DNA of 64,000 nt, taken from positions 80,415 to 144,414 of the forward strand of contig JAFWRM010000032.1 of assembly GCA_017519975.1 (NCBI GenBank), read 5' to 3'. Source of the stretch: Oscillospiraceae bacterium. GTDB lineage: Bacteria; Bacillota; Clostridia; Oscillospirales; Oscillospiraceae. This document shows positions 1 through 8,624 of this stretch, one piece after another. Both the position numbers and the translations under genes were made by a program. Positions within the stretch are counted from its first letter, which is position 1, and each line of letters opens with the position of its first letter. Below the pieces are notes generated by a model that worked only from the letters and a program-made list of their open reading frames with translations, did no database searches and was not told the origin of the DNA.

Positions 1-285
1 GCGGGGGACCCCTTCGATTCCCCGGAAAAGATGTGGGAGCAGTCCCCGCTGAAATATGCCGCAAACGTGAAAACGCCCACGCTGTTCATCCATTCCGATG
101 AGGACTACCGCTGCCCGCTGGAGCAGGGGCTGCAGATGGCTGCCGCGCTGATGCAGCACGGCGTGCCGGCAAGGATGTGCCTGTTCCACGGCGAAAACCA
201 TGAGCTTTCGCGCTCCGGAAAACCGAAGCACCGGCTGCGCCGCCTGCGCGAGATCACCGACTGGTTCGAAAAGTACGCCCGGTGA
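1..285 (+). CDS. C-terminal end of an S9-type (prolyl-oligopeptidase family) alpha/beta hydrolase, 5' truncated
   Basis: The reading frame is open from base 1 and ends at TGA 283-285, so only the last ~94 residues are in the window. HSDEDYRCP carries the likely catalytic Asp and GENHELSRSGKP the catalytic His, the usual C-terminal layout of acylaminoacyl-peptidase-like S9 enzymes, which cleave short peptides or acylated amino acids in the cytoplasm. The nucleophile Ser region lies outside the window. A long perfect inverted repeat follows the gene, so it probably ends its own transcript rather than running into the glycosidase-like gene. Confidence 0.8.
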   Translation, partial: AGDPFDSPEKMWEQSPLKYAANVKTPTLFIHSDEDYRCPLEQGLQMAAALMQHGVPARMCLFHGENHELSRSGKPKHRLRRLREITDWFEKYAR

Positions 286-327
286 GGGCCGGCGGAAGAC
301 GCACGGATCACGACCGAACATGGACAA

Positions 328-361
328 GGATTCCGGCGTCCCCGAGGGGACGCCGGAATCC
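328..361 (+). terminator. Perfect 16-bp inverted repeat after the S9 hydrolase
   Basis: The arms 328-343 and 346-361 are perfectly complementary and GC-rich, with only a two-base spacer, so the real loop must open a few pairs. No clear T tract follows. It is probably the transcription stop of the hydrolase gene. Confidence 0.6.
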
Positions 362-498
362 TGCTATGATGCAAAAGTTATAGTCATATCTATTTTCTAT
401 GCGACCGCCGACACGGGAGGATATACAATACGATCAAGGGAATCTGCGCGCCCGGAAGCGAACGGGCGACGCAGACAGAATACAGAGGAGGGACAGCA

Positions 499-2265
499 TT
501 GGAACAGTTCATCGATCTGCTGGATACGCCCTACTCCCGGCGAGGGTCCTACATGTCGTTCGCCAACGACAACAACGGAGTCAACGTCCGCGGAAAGAGC
601 AATCTCTGGCTGTGCAACAGCCGTTCGCTCGGATACGCCATGACCAGCATGGCATCGCCCAACAATTACCGCCAGGTGCTTCTGCAGCCGATCAGCGACG
701 GGCTGCCGGCGGCGGCTTTCATCAATACCACGCCCTATGAAGTCGTGCTGGAAACGGCGCGGGGTAGCCTGCGCTTCTGCCTGGGCGAGAAAAGGCTGAT
801 GATGGCCCGCGGGACGGACGGACTGACGCTGCGGGTCACGCCTCCGGCGCCGCGCTTCCCGGGTCCCACGTCCATCCCGCTGCTGGACGCCGCGGGGCGG
901 AGGATGATCGAATTCAACATGTCCAATCTCGTGATCACGCCCATCGTGGGAACCATCCGTGTCAGCCCACTGTTTCTGGAGATCGTGCCGGATGAGAACG
1001 GCGTGGTGCAGGTCGCGTTTGATGACTGCCCCATCGATCCGGACCTGAGAGCTGTGGACGAGTACCCCTCCTATGAGGAGTGCGTTGCCAGCGTGCGGGA
1101 GGAATTTGACGGATTCTGCGAATCGATCATGCCGGAACTGCCGGAGCCCTATGAGAAAAAACGCCTGCAGGCGCTGTGGCAGACGTGGAACATGATGGTC
1201 GGCCCCGACGACGAGAACGACTATCATCGCCCCATGGTGAAAATGATCCACTGCATCTTTGAGCAGGCCTTCGCGTGGCAGATGCCGATGCAGGCCGCCT
1301 GCCTGAAGCGCGATCCGAGGCTGGCGTGGGACGTTTTCTGTTCCTGCTTCCAGTTCCAGGATCGAAACGGACGCCTGTCCGACGCCATCCCGTACAGGGA
1401 CGTGCCCGGCCGGCCCGCCATGAAGCCGCCCGTACAGGGAATGATGCTGCTGTGGCTGATGGAGAACGGCGTAGTGGACGCCGCGGCCCCGTCCAATGAG
1501 GAAAAACAGTGGCTGCTGGAGCGCATGATCCGTGCCACGGAGTATTATTTCAAGTACCGCGACTGCGATAAGGACGGCCTGTGCGAATACTTCAAGGCGC
1601 TGGAGACGGGCTGGGAGGACGCCCCCCAGTACAAGCTGGGCATGCCGCTGGCCGCGCCGGATCTGAATGCCTACCTCGCGCTGCAGCTGGAGGCCATCGC
1701 CCGCTTCGGGGAAAAGTGCGGCATGCCCGCGGAGGAGCAGGCCGGATACCTGAAGCGGTCCCGTGAACTGATCGACCGGATCATCGGCAGCTTCTGGGAC
1801 GGAGAGCGCTGGTTCGCTTTCAGCTGTGAGACGGGAAAGAGGTCCGACTGCGACAACATTTCCCTTTACCTGCCGCTGGCGCTGGGGGAGCGGCTTCCGA
1901 AGGAGATCCGGGAGAAGAGCATCGCCCGCATGTTCCGCGAGGGGGGATTCGACACCCCGTACGGGCTGGCGTCCGAGGCGCTGGACAGCCGGTATTACCG
2001 CGGGGGCTTCTGCTGCGGAAGCGTGATCACGCCCGCCCAGTTCTTCCTGTGCCTGGCGCTCGAGGCATGCGGACGGCGGGATCTTGCGGAACAGGTCGGA
2101 CGGAAATACTGTACGGCGCTGAAAAACCACGGATTCTATCACATTTACAACGCCCTTTCGGGAGAGGAGGACCGTACGCTGACGGCGTATGGAGAGCGGG
2201 GGCTGTTCTGGTCGGCCTGGACTTCGTCCTGCTACTTCTTCCTTGCGGACCGTTACGGCCGATGA
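499..2265 (+). CDS. Six-hairpin (alpha/alpha)6 glycosidase-like protein (GH63/GH37-like fold)
   Basis: This 588-residue cytoplasmic protein has no signal peptide. The TTG start is chosen because GAGGAGGG lies about six bases upstream and no ATG fits better. The pattern is that of (alpha/alpha)6-barrel glycoside hydrolases: an N-terminal beta-rich part, then a helical toroid with KPPVQGMMLLWL, ETGWEDAP (from E369; in GH63/GH37-like enzymes the acidic residue here is catalytic) and APDLNAYLALQLEA. The C-terminal segment YNALSGEED (from Y550) followed by GLFWSAWTS matches the usual glutamate-containing closing motif. It is the first gene of an operon with the MoaF-like and glycyl radical genes, so it may deglycosylate or rearrange the same compound. 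The exact GH family and substrate are not determined. Confidence 0.7.
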   Translation: MEQFIDLLDTPYSRRGSYMSFANDNNGVNVRGKSNLWLCNSRSLGYAMTSMASPNNYRQVLLQPISDGLPAAAFINTTPYEVVLETARGSLRFCLGEKRLMMARGTDGLTLRVTPPAPRFPGPTSIPLLDAAGRRMIEFNMSNLVITPIVGTIRVSPLFLEIVPDENGVVQVAFDDCPIDPDLRAVDEYPSYEECVASVREEFDGFCESIMPELPEPYEKKRLQALWQTWNMMVGPDDENDYHRPMVKMIHCIFEQAFAWQMPMQAACLKRDPRLAWDVFCSCFQFQDRNGRLSDAIPYRDVPGRPAMKPPVQGMMLLWLMENGVVDAAAPSNEEKQWLLERMIRATEYYFKYRDCDKDGLCEYFKALETGWEDAPQYKLGMPLAAPDLNAYLALQLEAIARFGEKCGMPAEEQAGYLKRSRELIDRIIGSFWDGERWFAFSCETGKRSDCDNISLYLPLALGERLPKEIREKSIARMFREGGFDTPYGLASEALDSRYYRGGFCCGSVITPAQFFLCLALEACGRRDLAEQVGRKYCTALKNHGFYHIYNALSGEEDRTLTAYGERGLFWSAWTSSCYFFLADRYGR

Positions 2266-2337
2266 CGAGACATCCGAAACATCCCTTGACGATATAGGAC
2301 AATCAACATATTTCATCAACAGAAGGAGGCTTTCCAT

Positions 2338-3234
2338 ATGAATCTGATCGAGAAATACGGCCCCATCGCGGGGAAAAAGTCCATCAACCAGTACTGCCCC
2401 CCCAAATGCTTCGAGCTGGAGGGAAAGGAATTCCGCTTCGTTCTGGATACCGGTGAGGAAGCCGGCGAATATCTGCTCAAGGTCACGGGGAAAACGGAGC
2501 TGGAATGGAGCTTCCGCGGCAGCCCAATGAAGAAGGAGACCTACGAGTGCCGGAAGTCCGATGACCTGACCTATCTGCTGACCTACGTCATCGATGGGAC
2601 GGATCATAAGGAAAACCACACCTTCGTGATCGATCTGGAGCAGGAGCTTGTAACCTTCCTGCTGTGCAAGGCGGGGGAGAATCCCTATTATCCCTACATC
2701 ATCGAGACCCATTTCGGTTTCGGCTATATCGCCTTCGAGGGCAGGGAGCATACGGACCTGAAACGCCACGGCTTTACGGCCGACGTGGCGGGGACCTGCG
2801 TGCGCTGGGTCTACGGGCACAACCTGTCCACCGTACACGTGTACCACGATCCGCACTGGTACCGCATCGGATATCCGAAGAACAGGATCGATACGAAGGA
2901 AGTGCCGGACGCCACCAAGAGGATCCGCGCCCTGATGCAGGAGATGCCCAGCAGCGACGAGCAGGCGTACTACATCAAGATCAAGGAGGCCATGTATCTG
3001 GTCAGCGTGACGGAGCAGAACCTGGAAAAGCTGCTGGCCGAACGCTTCGGCTTCCGCAGCGATACGCTGTGCTTCCTGGACAACTGGGACCGCATGTACA
3101 GCGTCGGCCGCGCCTTCGGAAAGAGGACGATCGACGGCGAGGATCAGGATCTGTTCATCATGATCGGCAAATACGGCGTGCCCGAGGAGGTCGAAGACCG
3201 TTTTTTTACCGACCCGATCCCGTATCTGGTCTGA
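2338..3234 (+). CDS. MoaF-like protein, single-unit form
   Basis: This 298-residue protein has a strong ribosome site (GGAGG, eight bases from the ATG) and lies 72 bases after the glycosidase-like gene. It resembles the MoaF family, named from the Klebsiella monoamine regulon, whose biochemical role is not settled. It aligns with the C-terminal half of the 579-residue protein at 16342: RHGFT at 143-147 and YYIKIKEAMYLVSVTE at 211-226 match RHGFT and YVKLREDAYLMSWTE there. The pattern is mostly beta with no catalytic signature, so a lipocalin-like binding or lyase fold is possible. The family call rests on remembered similarity; the homology between the two window copies is read directly. Confidence 0.6.
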   Translation: MNLIEKYGPIAGKKSINQYCPPKCFELEGKEFRFVLDTGEEAGEYLLKVTGKTELEWSFRGSPMKKETYECRKSDDLTYLLTYVIDGTDHKENHTFVIDLEQELVTFLLCKAGENPYYPYIIETHFGFGYIAFEGREHTDLKRHGFTADVAGTCVRWVYGHNLSTVHVYHDPHWYRIGYPKNRIDTKEVPDATKRIRALMQEMPSSDEQAYYIKIKEAMYLVSVTEQNLEKLLAERFGFRSDTLCFLDNWDRMYSVGRAFGKRTIDGEDQDLFIMIGKYGVPEEVEDRFFTDPIPYLV

Positions 3235-3317
3235 GCGGGGATACGGACAGGGACAGGAACGCGGCGGATCGGCCGACGGAGTGAAGGAGAAGCCTGCGGA
3301 ACAGACAGGAGGTTGAC

Positions 3318-5765
3318 ATGTATCAGTTTCGCCCGGTTACGGAACGTATGAAGGTCATGCACGAACGCGTAAGGGATCGATACTTCCAGGTGGACTCAGA
3401 GCGTTCCGTGATCATAACCAACGCCTATAAGAAATATGAAAACGTCGTGCCCGTGATCCAGAACGCGCTGGTATTCAAGGCCATCTGTGAAGAGATGACC
3501 GTGCGCGTGGAGGATTACGAGATACTGGTAGCCAACTCCACGAAGTACTTCTGCGGCACCCGCGGCAATCCGCGCTGGGGCGGCGGGGACATCTACGTGA
3601 AGCTCGTGGACGACGGCGTATGGAAGATGGGGGAGGACGGGTATTACCACAATCCGGACACCGATGAGCTGCGCATGTTCATGAGTCCCGAGGATTACGA
3701 AGCCCTGAAGGAGATCGGATCCTATTGGAAAGGGCGGACCATCAACGCGCTGGCCAGCGCATGGCAGCCGGAGGGGTACGATGAACTGAACCGGCTGGGC
3801 GTGCGCTCCTTCGGGGCGAACATGCCCATCGCCATCATGCCGGCGGGGCACTCGACTCCGGGATACGGCAAGATCCTTTCCATGGGATACGGCGCCATCC
3901 GGCAGCAGGCCAGAGACTGGCTGGACGCCCACCGGAACGACCTGATGGGGGATGACCTGGAAAAAAGCCTTTTCTACCAGTCGGTGGAGATCGTGTGCTC
4001 CGGCGCCATCACGCTGCTGAAGCGTTACGGTGACGCCTGCCGCGAAAAGGCGGAGCAATGCGAGGATCCGGAAAGGAAAGCGGAACTCCTGTCCATGGGG
4101 GACGACCTGATCTGGATCTCGGAGAACCCCGTGCGGACGTACCGCCAGGCCTGTCAGGCGGCGTTGCTGTACGAGGTGCTGGTGGCGCTGTCCGGCGTAG
4201 GGGACATCGGTTCCTTTGGACGGTTCGACCAGTACACGTGGCCCTATCTGAAGGCTGATCTGGACGCCGGCCGCATCACCATGGATCAGGCGCAGGAGAT
4301 CACCGACTGCTTCTTCATGAAGGTGAACAGCTTTTACAACGGCGGCGTCGGGCCTCTGACCGTGATCGTGGGCATCGGGAACACCTATCTGCACACCACC
4401 ATCGGCGGCGTGGATCCGGATACGGGCCTGGACGCCAGCAACCCCGTGACCTACATGGTACTGGAGACGCTCGGCCGGCTGCATCTGCACGATCCCACCA
4501 TCTCGCTGCGAGTCAACAGGAACACCCCGGACCGGCTCTGGGAGTGTGCCATTGAGGTCAACCGCCTGGTAGGCGGTCTGCCTCTGTACCAGAACGACGA
4601 CGTCATCATCCCCGGCGCCATGAGGGAACTTGGCTTTTCCCTGCGAGACGCCAGAGATTACGCGCTGATCGGCTGTCAGGAGATCACCGGTTCCGGCAAC
4701 GATTACGCGGCGGGCAACGGTACGACGCCGCCGGAAGCGTACACGCAGTACAGCACCATCCTGGTAATGGCACTGAACGACGGCAAAAATCCGTATAACG
4801 GCGAGCAGTGCACCCTGCACACCGGATATCTGTACGACATGAAAAGCCTGGACGAGGTCAAGGAGGCGTGGAAGAAGCTGGCGACCTACGTTCTGAAAGC
4901 GCAGGTGTCCATCGAGAATTACGTGGAATATCTGTTCATGTACCACGACCAGCACCCCATCCTGTCCATCTCGATGGAGGGGTGCATGGAAAACGGCAAG
5001 GACGTGGTCTGCGGCGGAGCGAAGTACAACAGCTTCGGCAGCACCGCCGTCGGACTGGCCACCGTCGCCGATTCGCTGACCACCATCCAGTACATGTGCT
5101 TCGACAAGAAGCTGTGCACTACGCGGGAACTGTACGACGCCTACATGGCCAACTGGGAGGGGCATGAGCCCCTGCGGCAGAGGATCCTGGCGGAGGTGCC
5201 CCACTACGGCAACGCCGATCCCTACGCCGACGCGCAGATGAAATGGGCCATCGATACCTATTACGACATCTGCAGGCAGTGCAGCAGCTCCAGAAGCAGA
5301 GTATTCAAAGGCGGCATGTACAGCGCGGCCAGTCACGTGGCGCAGGGATATACCACCTGGGCCACTCCGGACGGACGCCTGGCGGGCAAGCCCATTGCCG
5401 ACGCGGCCTCCCCGGCCCAGGGACGCGACCACTGCGGCCCGACCGCGGTCCTGGCCTCGGCCCTTTGCTTTGAGCACGGCAAGTTCATGAACGGCCTTGC
5501 CCTGAACATCCGGATCCATCCCTCCGCCTTCAGCCGCCCCGACGGCGTGGACAAGCTCCGTCAGCTGACCCAGGCGTACATGGAGCAGGGGGGCATGGAG
5601 GTGCAGTACAACATCGTATCCTCCGAGACCATGCGGGCCGCCCAGGCCGACCCGGATACGTTCCGGGATCTGGTCGTACGCATCGCGGGCTATTCGGCCT
5701 ATTTCATTGAGCTCTCGCTGGACTGCCAGAACGACCTGATCTCCAGGACGGAAAACAACCTCTGA
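3318..5765 (+). CDS. Glycyl radical enzyme, pyruvate-formate-lyase family (dehydratase/lyase type, substrate unknown)
   Basis: The 815-residue protein starts at an ATG five bases after AGGAGG. The glycyl radical loop is VRIAGYSAYFIELSLD, with the radical Gly at 791, 25 residues from the C-terminus. The thiyl-radical Cys is C453 in IGCQEIT, with the partner acid E455. Most dehydratase-type members (diol, choline, hydroxyproline lyases) read GCVE here, so Gln454 is a variation. The N-terminus carries an unusual CGTRGNPRWGGGD segment. Such enzymes work anaerobically and need a radical-SAM activase, and none is encoded in this window. The operon context (glycosidase-like, MoaF-like) suggests carbon-carbon, carbon-oxygen or carbon-nitrogen bond cleavage in a sugar-related or aromatic substrate. 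The class is certain and the reaction is not. Confidence 0.9.
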   Translation: MYQFRPVTERMKVMHERVRDRYFQVDSERSVIITNAYKKYENVVPVIQNALVFKAICEEMTVRVEDYEILVANSTKYFCGTRGNPRWGGGDIYVKLVDDGVWKMGEDGYYHNPDTDELRMFMSPEDYEALKEIGSYWKGRTINALASAWQPEGYDELNRLGVRSFGANMPIAIMPAGHSTPGYGKILSMGYGAIRQQARDWLDAHRNDLMGDDLEKSLFYQSVEIVCSGAITLLKRYGDACREKAEQCEDPERKAELLSMGDDLIWISENPVRTYRQACQAALLYEVLVALSGVGDIGSFGRFDQYTWPYLKADLDAGRITMDQAQEITDCFFMKVNSFYNGGVGPLTVIVGIGNTYLHTTIGGVDPDTGLDASNPVTYMVLETLGRLHLHDPTISLRVNRNTPDRLWECAIEVNRLVGGLPLYQNDDVIIPGAMRELGFSLRDARDYALIGCQEITGSGNDYAAGNGTTPPEAYTQYSTILVMALNDGKNPYNGEQCTLHTGYLYDMKSLDEVKEAWKKLATYVLKAQVSIENYVEYLFMYHDQHPILSISMEGCMENGKDVVCGGAKYNSFGSTAVGLATVADSLTTIQYMCFDKKLCTTRELYDAYMANWEGHEPLRQRILAEVPHYGNADPYADAQMKWAIDTYYDICRQCSSSRSRVFKGGMYSAASHVAQGYTTWATPDGRLAGKPIADAASPAQGRDHCGPTAVLASALCFEHGKFMNGLALNIRIHPSAFSRPDGVDKLRQLTQAYMEQGGMEVQYNIVSSETMRAAQADPDTFRDLVVRIAGYSAYFIELSLDCQNDLISRTENNL

Positions 5766-5808
5766 CCTCCCGGTGTGCCGGCGCCGCGGGAGATACCCGT
5801 ACCGACAG

Positions 5809-5842
5809 AAACGTCCCGCCACCGCAGGGTGGCGGGACGTTT
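5809..5842. terminator. Bidirectional terminator between convergent operons
   Basis: A perfect 15-bp stem (5809-5823 with 5828-5842, loop GCAG) begins with AAA and ends with TTT on both strands. It lies between the stop of the glycyl radical enzyme and the stop of the facing FAD-oxidase gene. Confidence 0.85.
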
Positions 5843-5856
5843 ATTATACGGGAAGG

Positions 5857-7368
5857 TCAGGCGTCAGGGTCGAAATCCGGATCGAAGGAATGACGGATCC
5901 TGCCGGCCCACAGGTGACAGTCGCAGTACAGCCGGCCGAGGGCTTCGCCCGCCCTGCCGTAGCCGCCGGCGGTCATGGAGTGGGCGTGGTGCTTCAGGTC
6001 CGTCTCCCGCGAGGCGGCGCAGAATTCCTGCATGTAACGGAAGGAGTTCGGATCGGTGCGGTCCCACATGAACAGCAGCTCGAAGGAGGCAAAATGGCCG
6101 TATTCCATCGGAATGATCTGGTAGTTCTGGGGAGCGTCGAAGATCTTGCCGGTGTCGGTGAAGTCATGGATGAACTCACGGATGGAGTCGCCGATGTCGC
6201 ACAGATGCCGCACGGATTCTCCTCCGGTCTTGATCGGAAGCCAGCTGCCGCCGAGGCGCAGCACGCTCTGAAGACGGGATACGATCATGAAATAATCCAT
6301 GTGTTCCTCCCACCAGCGCTCCAGCTCCCGCGGCAGACGGACGCCTCCCGTTTCCCGTACGACGTCGAACAGGATCTTTTCCTCATACTCACGCTCACGG
6401 ACGGAATGAGGCGCCAGATGGACGACCAGCGGCATGGGAAACGCCTTCCGGAAGCCGTCCCATTTCTCCCAGAATTCGTTGGCGGAGGACGTCATCATCA
6501 GGGAGAGGGGGAGGTAGAAGTATTTCTGGACGGTGGCGCCCACCTCCGATTCGCCGAGAGCCAGCATCGCCCGCCCCACGTCCTGGATGGAGGAGTAGTT
6601 GAACACATACACCCGGCTGCACTCGTCGTCCATGTAGATCCGGCTGTGGGGGCTGACACCCTCAGTGCGGGTCGCGGCCGGCCCCTTGCAGCGGTCCAGC
6701 GCGATGGCGCATTTGGTAACGATGCCGATATGCCCCGCGTTTCCGCTGTAGCCCTTTACGATCCCCCGCAGGCTCGGGCCCGCGCTTTCGGGACAGAACC
6801 AGCCCGCGCCGGCCTCCAGAGAACCCGTGCGGAGGATCTCCCCCTCCGGCGTGACCATCTCCACGCCCAGCAGATACCGTGTCGGACGGGAAGAGCCGTA
6901 CTGATTGTGGTGGTCGCCCCCGGTGCAGGCAATGTTTACCAGTACGGAACCGCCGGGGCCGACGGCCGCGGCCGTATAGCTCAGTCCGCGTTTCCGTACC
7001 TCCGGGTACAGCTGTACATGGCGCACGCCGGGCTCTACGACGGCGTAGCGATCCTTTTCGTTGATCTCGAGGATGCGGTTCATGCGCTTGAAATGGATCA
7101 GGATCGTGTTTTCCTCCGTGGCGTATGCCGTGGGGATGCCGCCGGATACCGTGCCCACGTACCTGACGCCGTGACGGCGGCAGATCCGGACGATCTCCGC
7201 GACCTCCTCGGTACTGCCGGGGAGGACGATGGCGTCGGCGCTCCGGTGCCGGACGGGGATCTCCGGCGTCTGCGCACGGTTGCCGGCAAGGACGTATTCC
7301 TTATCGCTGATGTTGCGGCTGCCGACGACCTTTTCCAGTTCCTCATATACGGCTTTTGGAAGACTCAT
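5857..7368 (-). CDS. FAD-linked oxidase, VAO/PCMH type (4-cresol-dehydrogenase/GlcD-like)
   Basis: This 503-residue cytoplasmic protein starts at the ATG ending at 7368. The ribosome site GGAGGTG overlaps the TAG stop of the preceding Fe-S gene, so translation is probably coupled. An N-terminal PCMH FAD-binding domain shows PGSTEEVAEIVRICRRHGV and GPGGSVLVNIACTGGDHHNQ, the FAD-pyrophosphate region with a His pair. A long substrate/cap domain follows. The C-terminus RHSFDPDFDPDA is a shortened form of the usual FDPxxxxNPGK closing motif. It is the third gene of an operon with an Fe-S protein and a second FAD oxidase, like glycolate or lactate oxidase complexes. It probably oxidises an alcohol, phenol or hydroxy acid linked to the cluster's substrate. 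Confidence 0.8.
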   Translation of the reverse strand: MSLPKAVYEELEKVVGSRNISDKEYVLAGNRAQTPEIPVRHRSADAIVLPGSTEEVAEIVRICRRHGVRYVGTVSGGIPTAYATEENTILIHFKRMNRILEINEKDRYAVVEPGVRHVQLYPEVRKRGLSYTAAAVGPGGSVLVNIACTGGDHHNQYGSSRPTRYLLGVEMVTPEGEILRTGSLEAGAGWFCPESAGPSLRGIVKGYSGNAGHIGIVTKCAIALDRCKGPAATRTEGVSPHSRIYMDDECSRVYVFNYSSIQDVGRAMLALGESEVGATVQKYFYLPLSLMMTSSANEFWEKWDGFRKAFPMPLVVHLAPHSVREREYEEKILFDVVRETGGVRLPRELERWWEEHMDYFMIVSRLQSVLRLGGSWLPIKTGGESVRHLCDIGDSIREFIHDFTDTGKIFDAPQNYQIIPMEYGHFASFELLFMWDRTDPNSFRYMQEFCAASRETDLKHHAHSMTAGGYGRAGEALGRLYCDCHLWAGRIRHSFDPDFDPDA

Positions 7369-7379
7369 GGCGGCACCTC

Positions 7380-8612
7380 CTATGCCAGACGGCCGGCGAT
7401 CAGCACGGCCAGATCGACGACGGGCAGCGGATCCGTACCGCCGCTGAGCGCGGTCTTGCAGAACGGGCAGCTCGTAACGACGACCTCCGCGCCGGCCGCA
7501 CGGGCCTCTCTCACGCGTTCCCCGGCCGTTGCGGCCGCGCATTCCGGATCGGCAAGGCCGCTCCAATATCCGCAGCACCAGGCTTCCTCCATGCGGCGGG
7601 TCATCTCCCGCGTCTCCACGCCGGGAATGGCCGCGAGAACGTCTCTCGGCTCCCGGTAAACGCCGAACTCCCCGCGGTTCCAGTGCTTTTCCGGAACGTG
7701 AAGGCCGTAGGAGCGGATCTCGCCCTCCCAGGGGACGTATTCCTCGGACAGTCGGCCGAGCATACACGGGTCGTGCCACGTCACCGTCAGCGGAGGAAGG
7801 TCGCGGCGGAAGGAAAGGCGACCCTGAAGGATCAGATCGGCGGCGATCTGTGAGATGTGCACGCTGCGGAACTCCGTTTCGCCGAATCTGGGGTAGATCG
7901 AGCGGAAGGCGCCGAAGCACTCGCCGCACACAGTGACTACGGTGCGGATCCCGGCTCTGTGGAACGCGTCCGCGTTATGCCGGACCAGTTTTTCGGCCGC
8001 GCTCTGCTGACCGCTGCGCCAGAGGGCGGCGCCGCAGCAGCGTTCGTCCTCCGTCATAAGACGGAAGGGGACGCCGCCGGCCTTCAGGATCTTCATCGCC
8101 GCGAGCACGGGCGCCGGATCCCGCGCGGCGCTGCAGCCAGCGAACAGCGCGACGTCCGCCTCAGGATCTTCCCGGAAGTCTTCAGGAAGCCAGGAAAAGC
8201 GCTCCGCCTGAGGCACGCCGAAGGGATCACGGCCGGCGGATACGTTTTCCGCCATGCGCCGGCACGCGTCCGGCAGATGGCCGGTCTCGGCCAGATCGCG
8301 GCGCAGCTCGAAAATGGTCTCCAGCACCTCCATGTCCCGCACGCTCTTGCAGTTTACGTCGCATGCCCCGCAGCCGGCGCAGGTCTGGACCATGGCGGCG
8401 AGCTCGTCCGTTCGCTCGAGCCGACCCTCCATGACCTCCCGGGCGATGTTGATCAGCCCCTGGCCGGAGTACGCGTCAAAGCCGAAGTGACTGTGGATGG
8501 GGCAGACCTCCGCAAAGTCCCACCCGGACATGCGGTGGGGCAGGATCCATTTGCACTGGCCGCAATGGTTGCAGCTTTCCATCGTATAACGGAACCGATT
8601 CAGATCAGACAC
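7380..8612 (-). CDS. CCG-domain iron-sulfur oxidoreductase subunit (GlcF/HdrB-D-like)
   Basis: This 410-residue protein has a GTG start with GGAGGTG upstream. Two [4Fe-4S] ferredoxin-like motifs are visible: CNHCGQC (C14, C17, C20, with C37 before Pro) and CAGCGACDVNC (C78, C81, C84, C88). Two CCG (cysteine-rich) domains follow, marked by GCSAARDP...RCCGAA and HDPCMLG...WCCGYWSG...CPFC. This is the layout of glycolate-oxidase GlcF, lactate-utilisation and heterodisulfide-reductase subunits, which take electrons from a flavin subunit. It lies 12 bases from each FAD-oxidase neighbour, so the three should form one electron-transfer complex. The final acceptor (quinone, ferredoxin or another carrier) cannot be inferred. 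Confidence 0.85.
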   Translation of the reverse strand: MSDLNRFRYTMESCNHCGQCKWILPHRMSGWDFAEVCPIHSHFGFDAYSGQGLINIAREVMEGRLERTDELAAMVQTCAGCGACDVNCKSVRDMEVLETIFELRRDLAETGHLPDACRRMAENVSAGRDPFGVPQAERFSWLPEDFREDPEADVALFAGCSAARDPAPVLAAMKILKAGGVPFRLMTEDERCCGAALWRSGQQSAAEKLVRHNADAFHRAGIRTVVTVCGECFGAFRSIYPRFGETEFRSVHISQIAADLILQGRLSFRRDLPPLTVTWHDPCMLGRLSEEYVPWEGEIRSYGLHVPEKHWNRGEFGVYREPRDVLAAIPGVETREMTRRMEEAWCCGYWSGLADPECAAATAGERVREARAAGAEVVVTSCPFCKTALSGGTDPLPVVDLAVLIAGRLA

Positions 8613-8624
8613 GGGTCCACCTCC

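Noticed and set aside
366..387. ATGAT-N12-GTCAT upstream of the glycosidase-like gene as a third LysR site
   Set aside because: The left half is imperfect and the spacing differs from the two sites at 11082-11170. Pentamers like this are expected by chance every few hundred bases. It is mentioned as a weak hint only.
397..2856. 819-codon open frame on the minus strand
   Set aside because: It is opposite the glycosidase-like and MoaF-like genes, has no recognisable domain or ribosome site, and shows the low-complexity composition of an antisense shadow in GC-rich DNA.
3396..5822. 808-codon open frame antisense to the glycyl radical enzyme
   Set aside because: The plus-strand frame has full catalytic motifs. 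The antisense product has no family features, and the frame is a by-product of codon bias.
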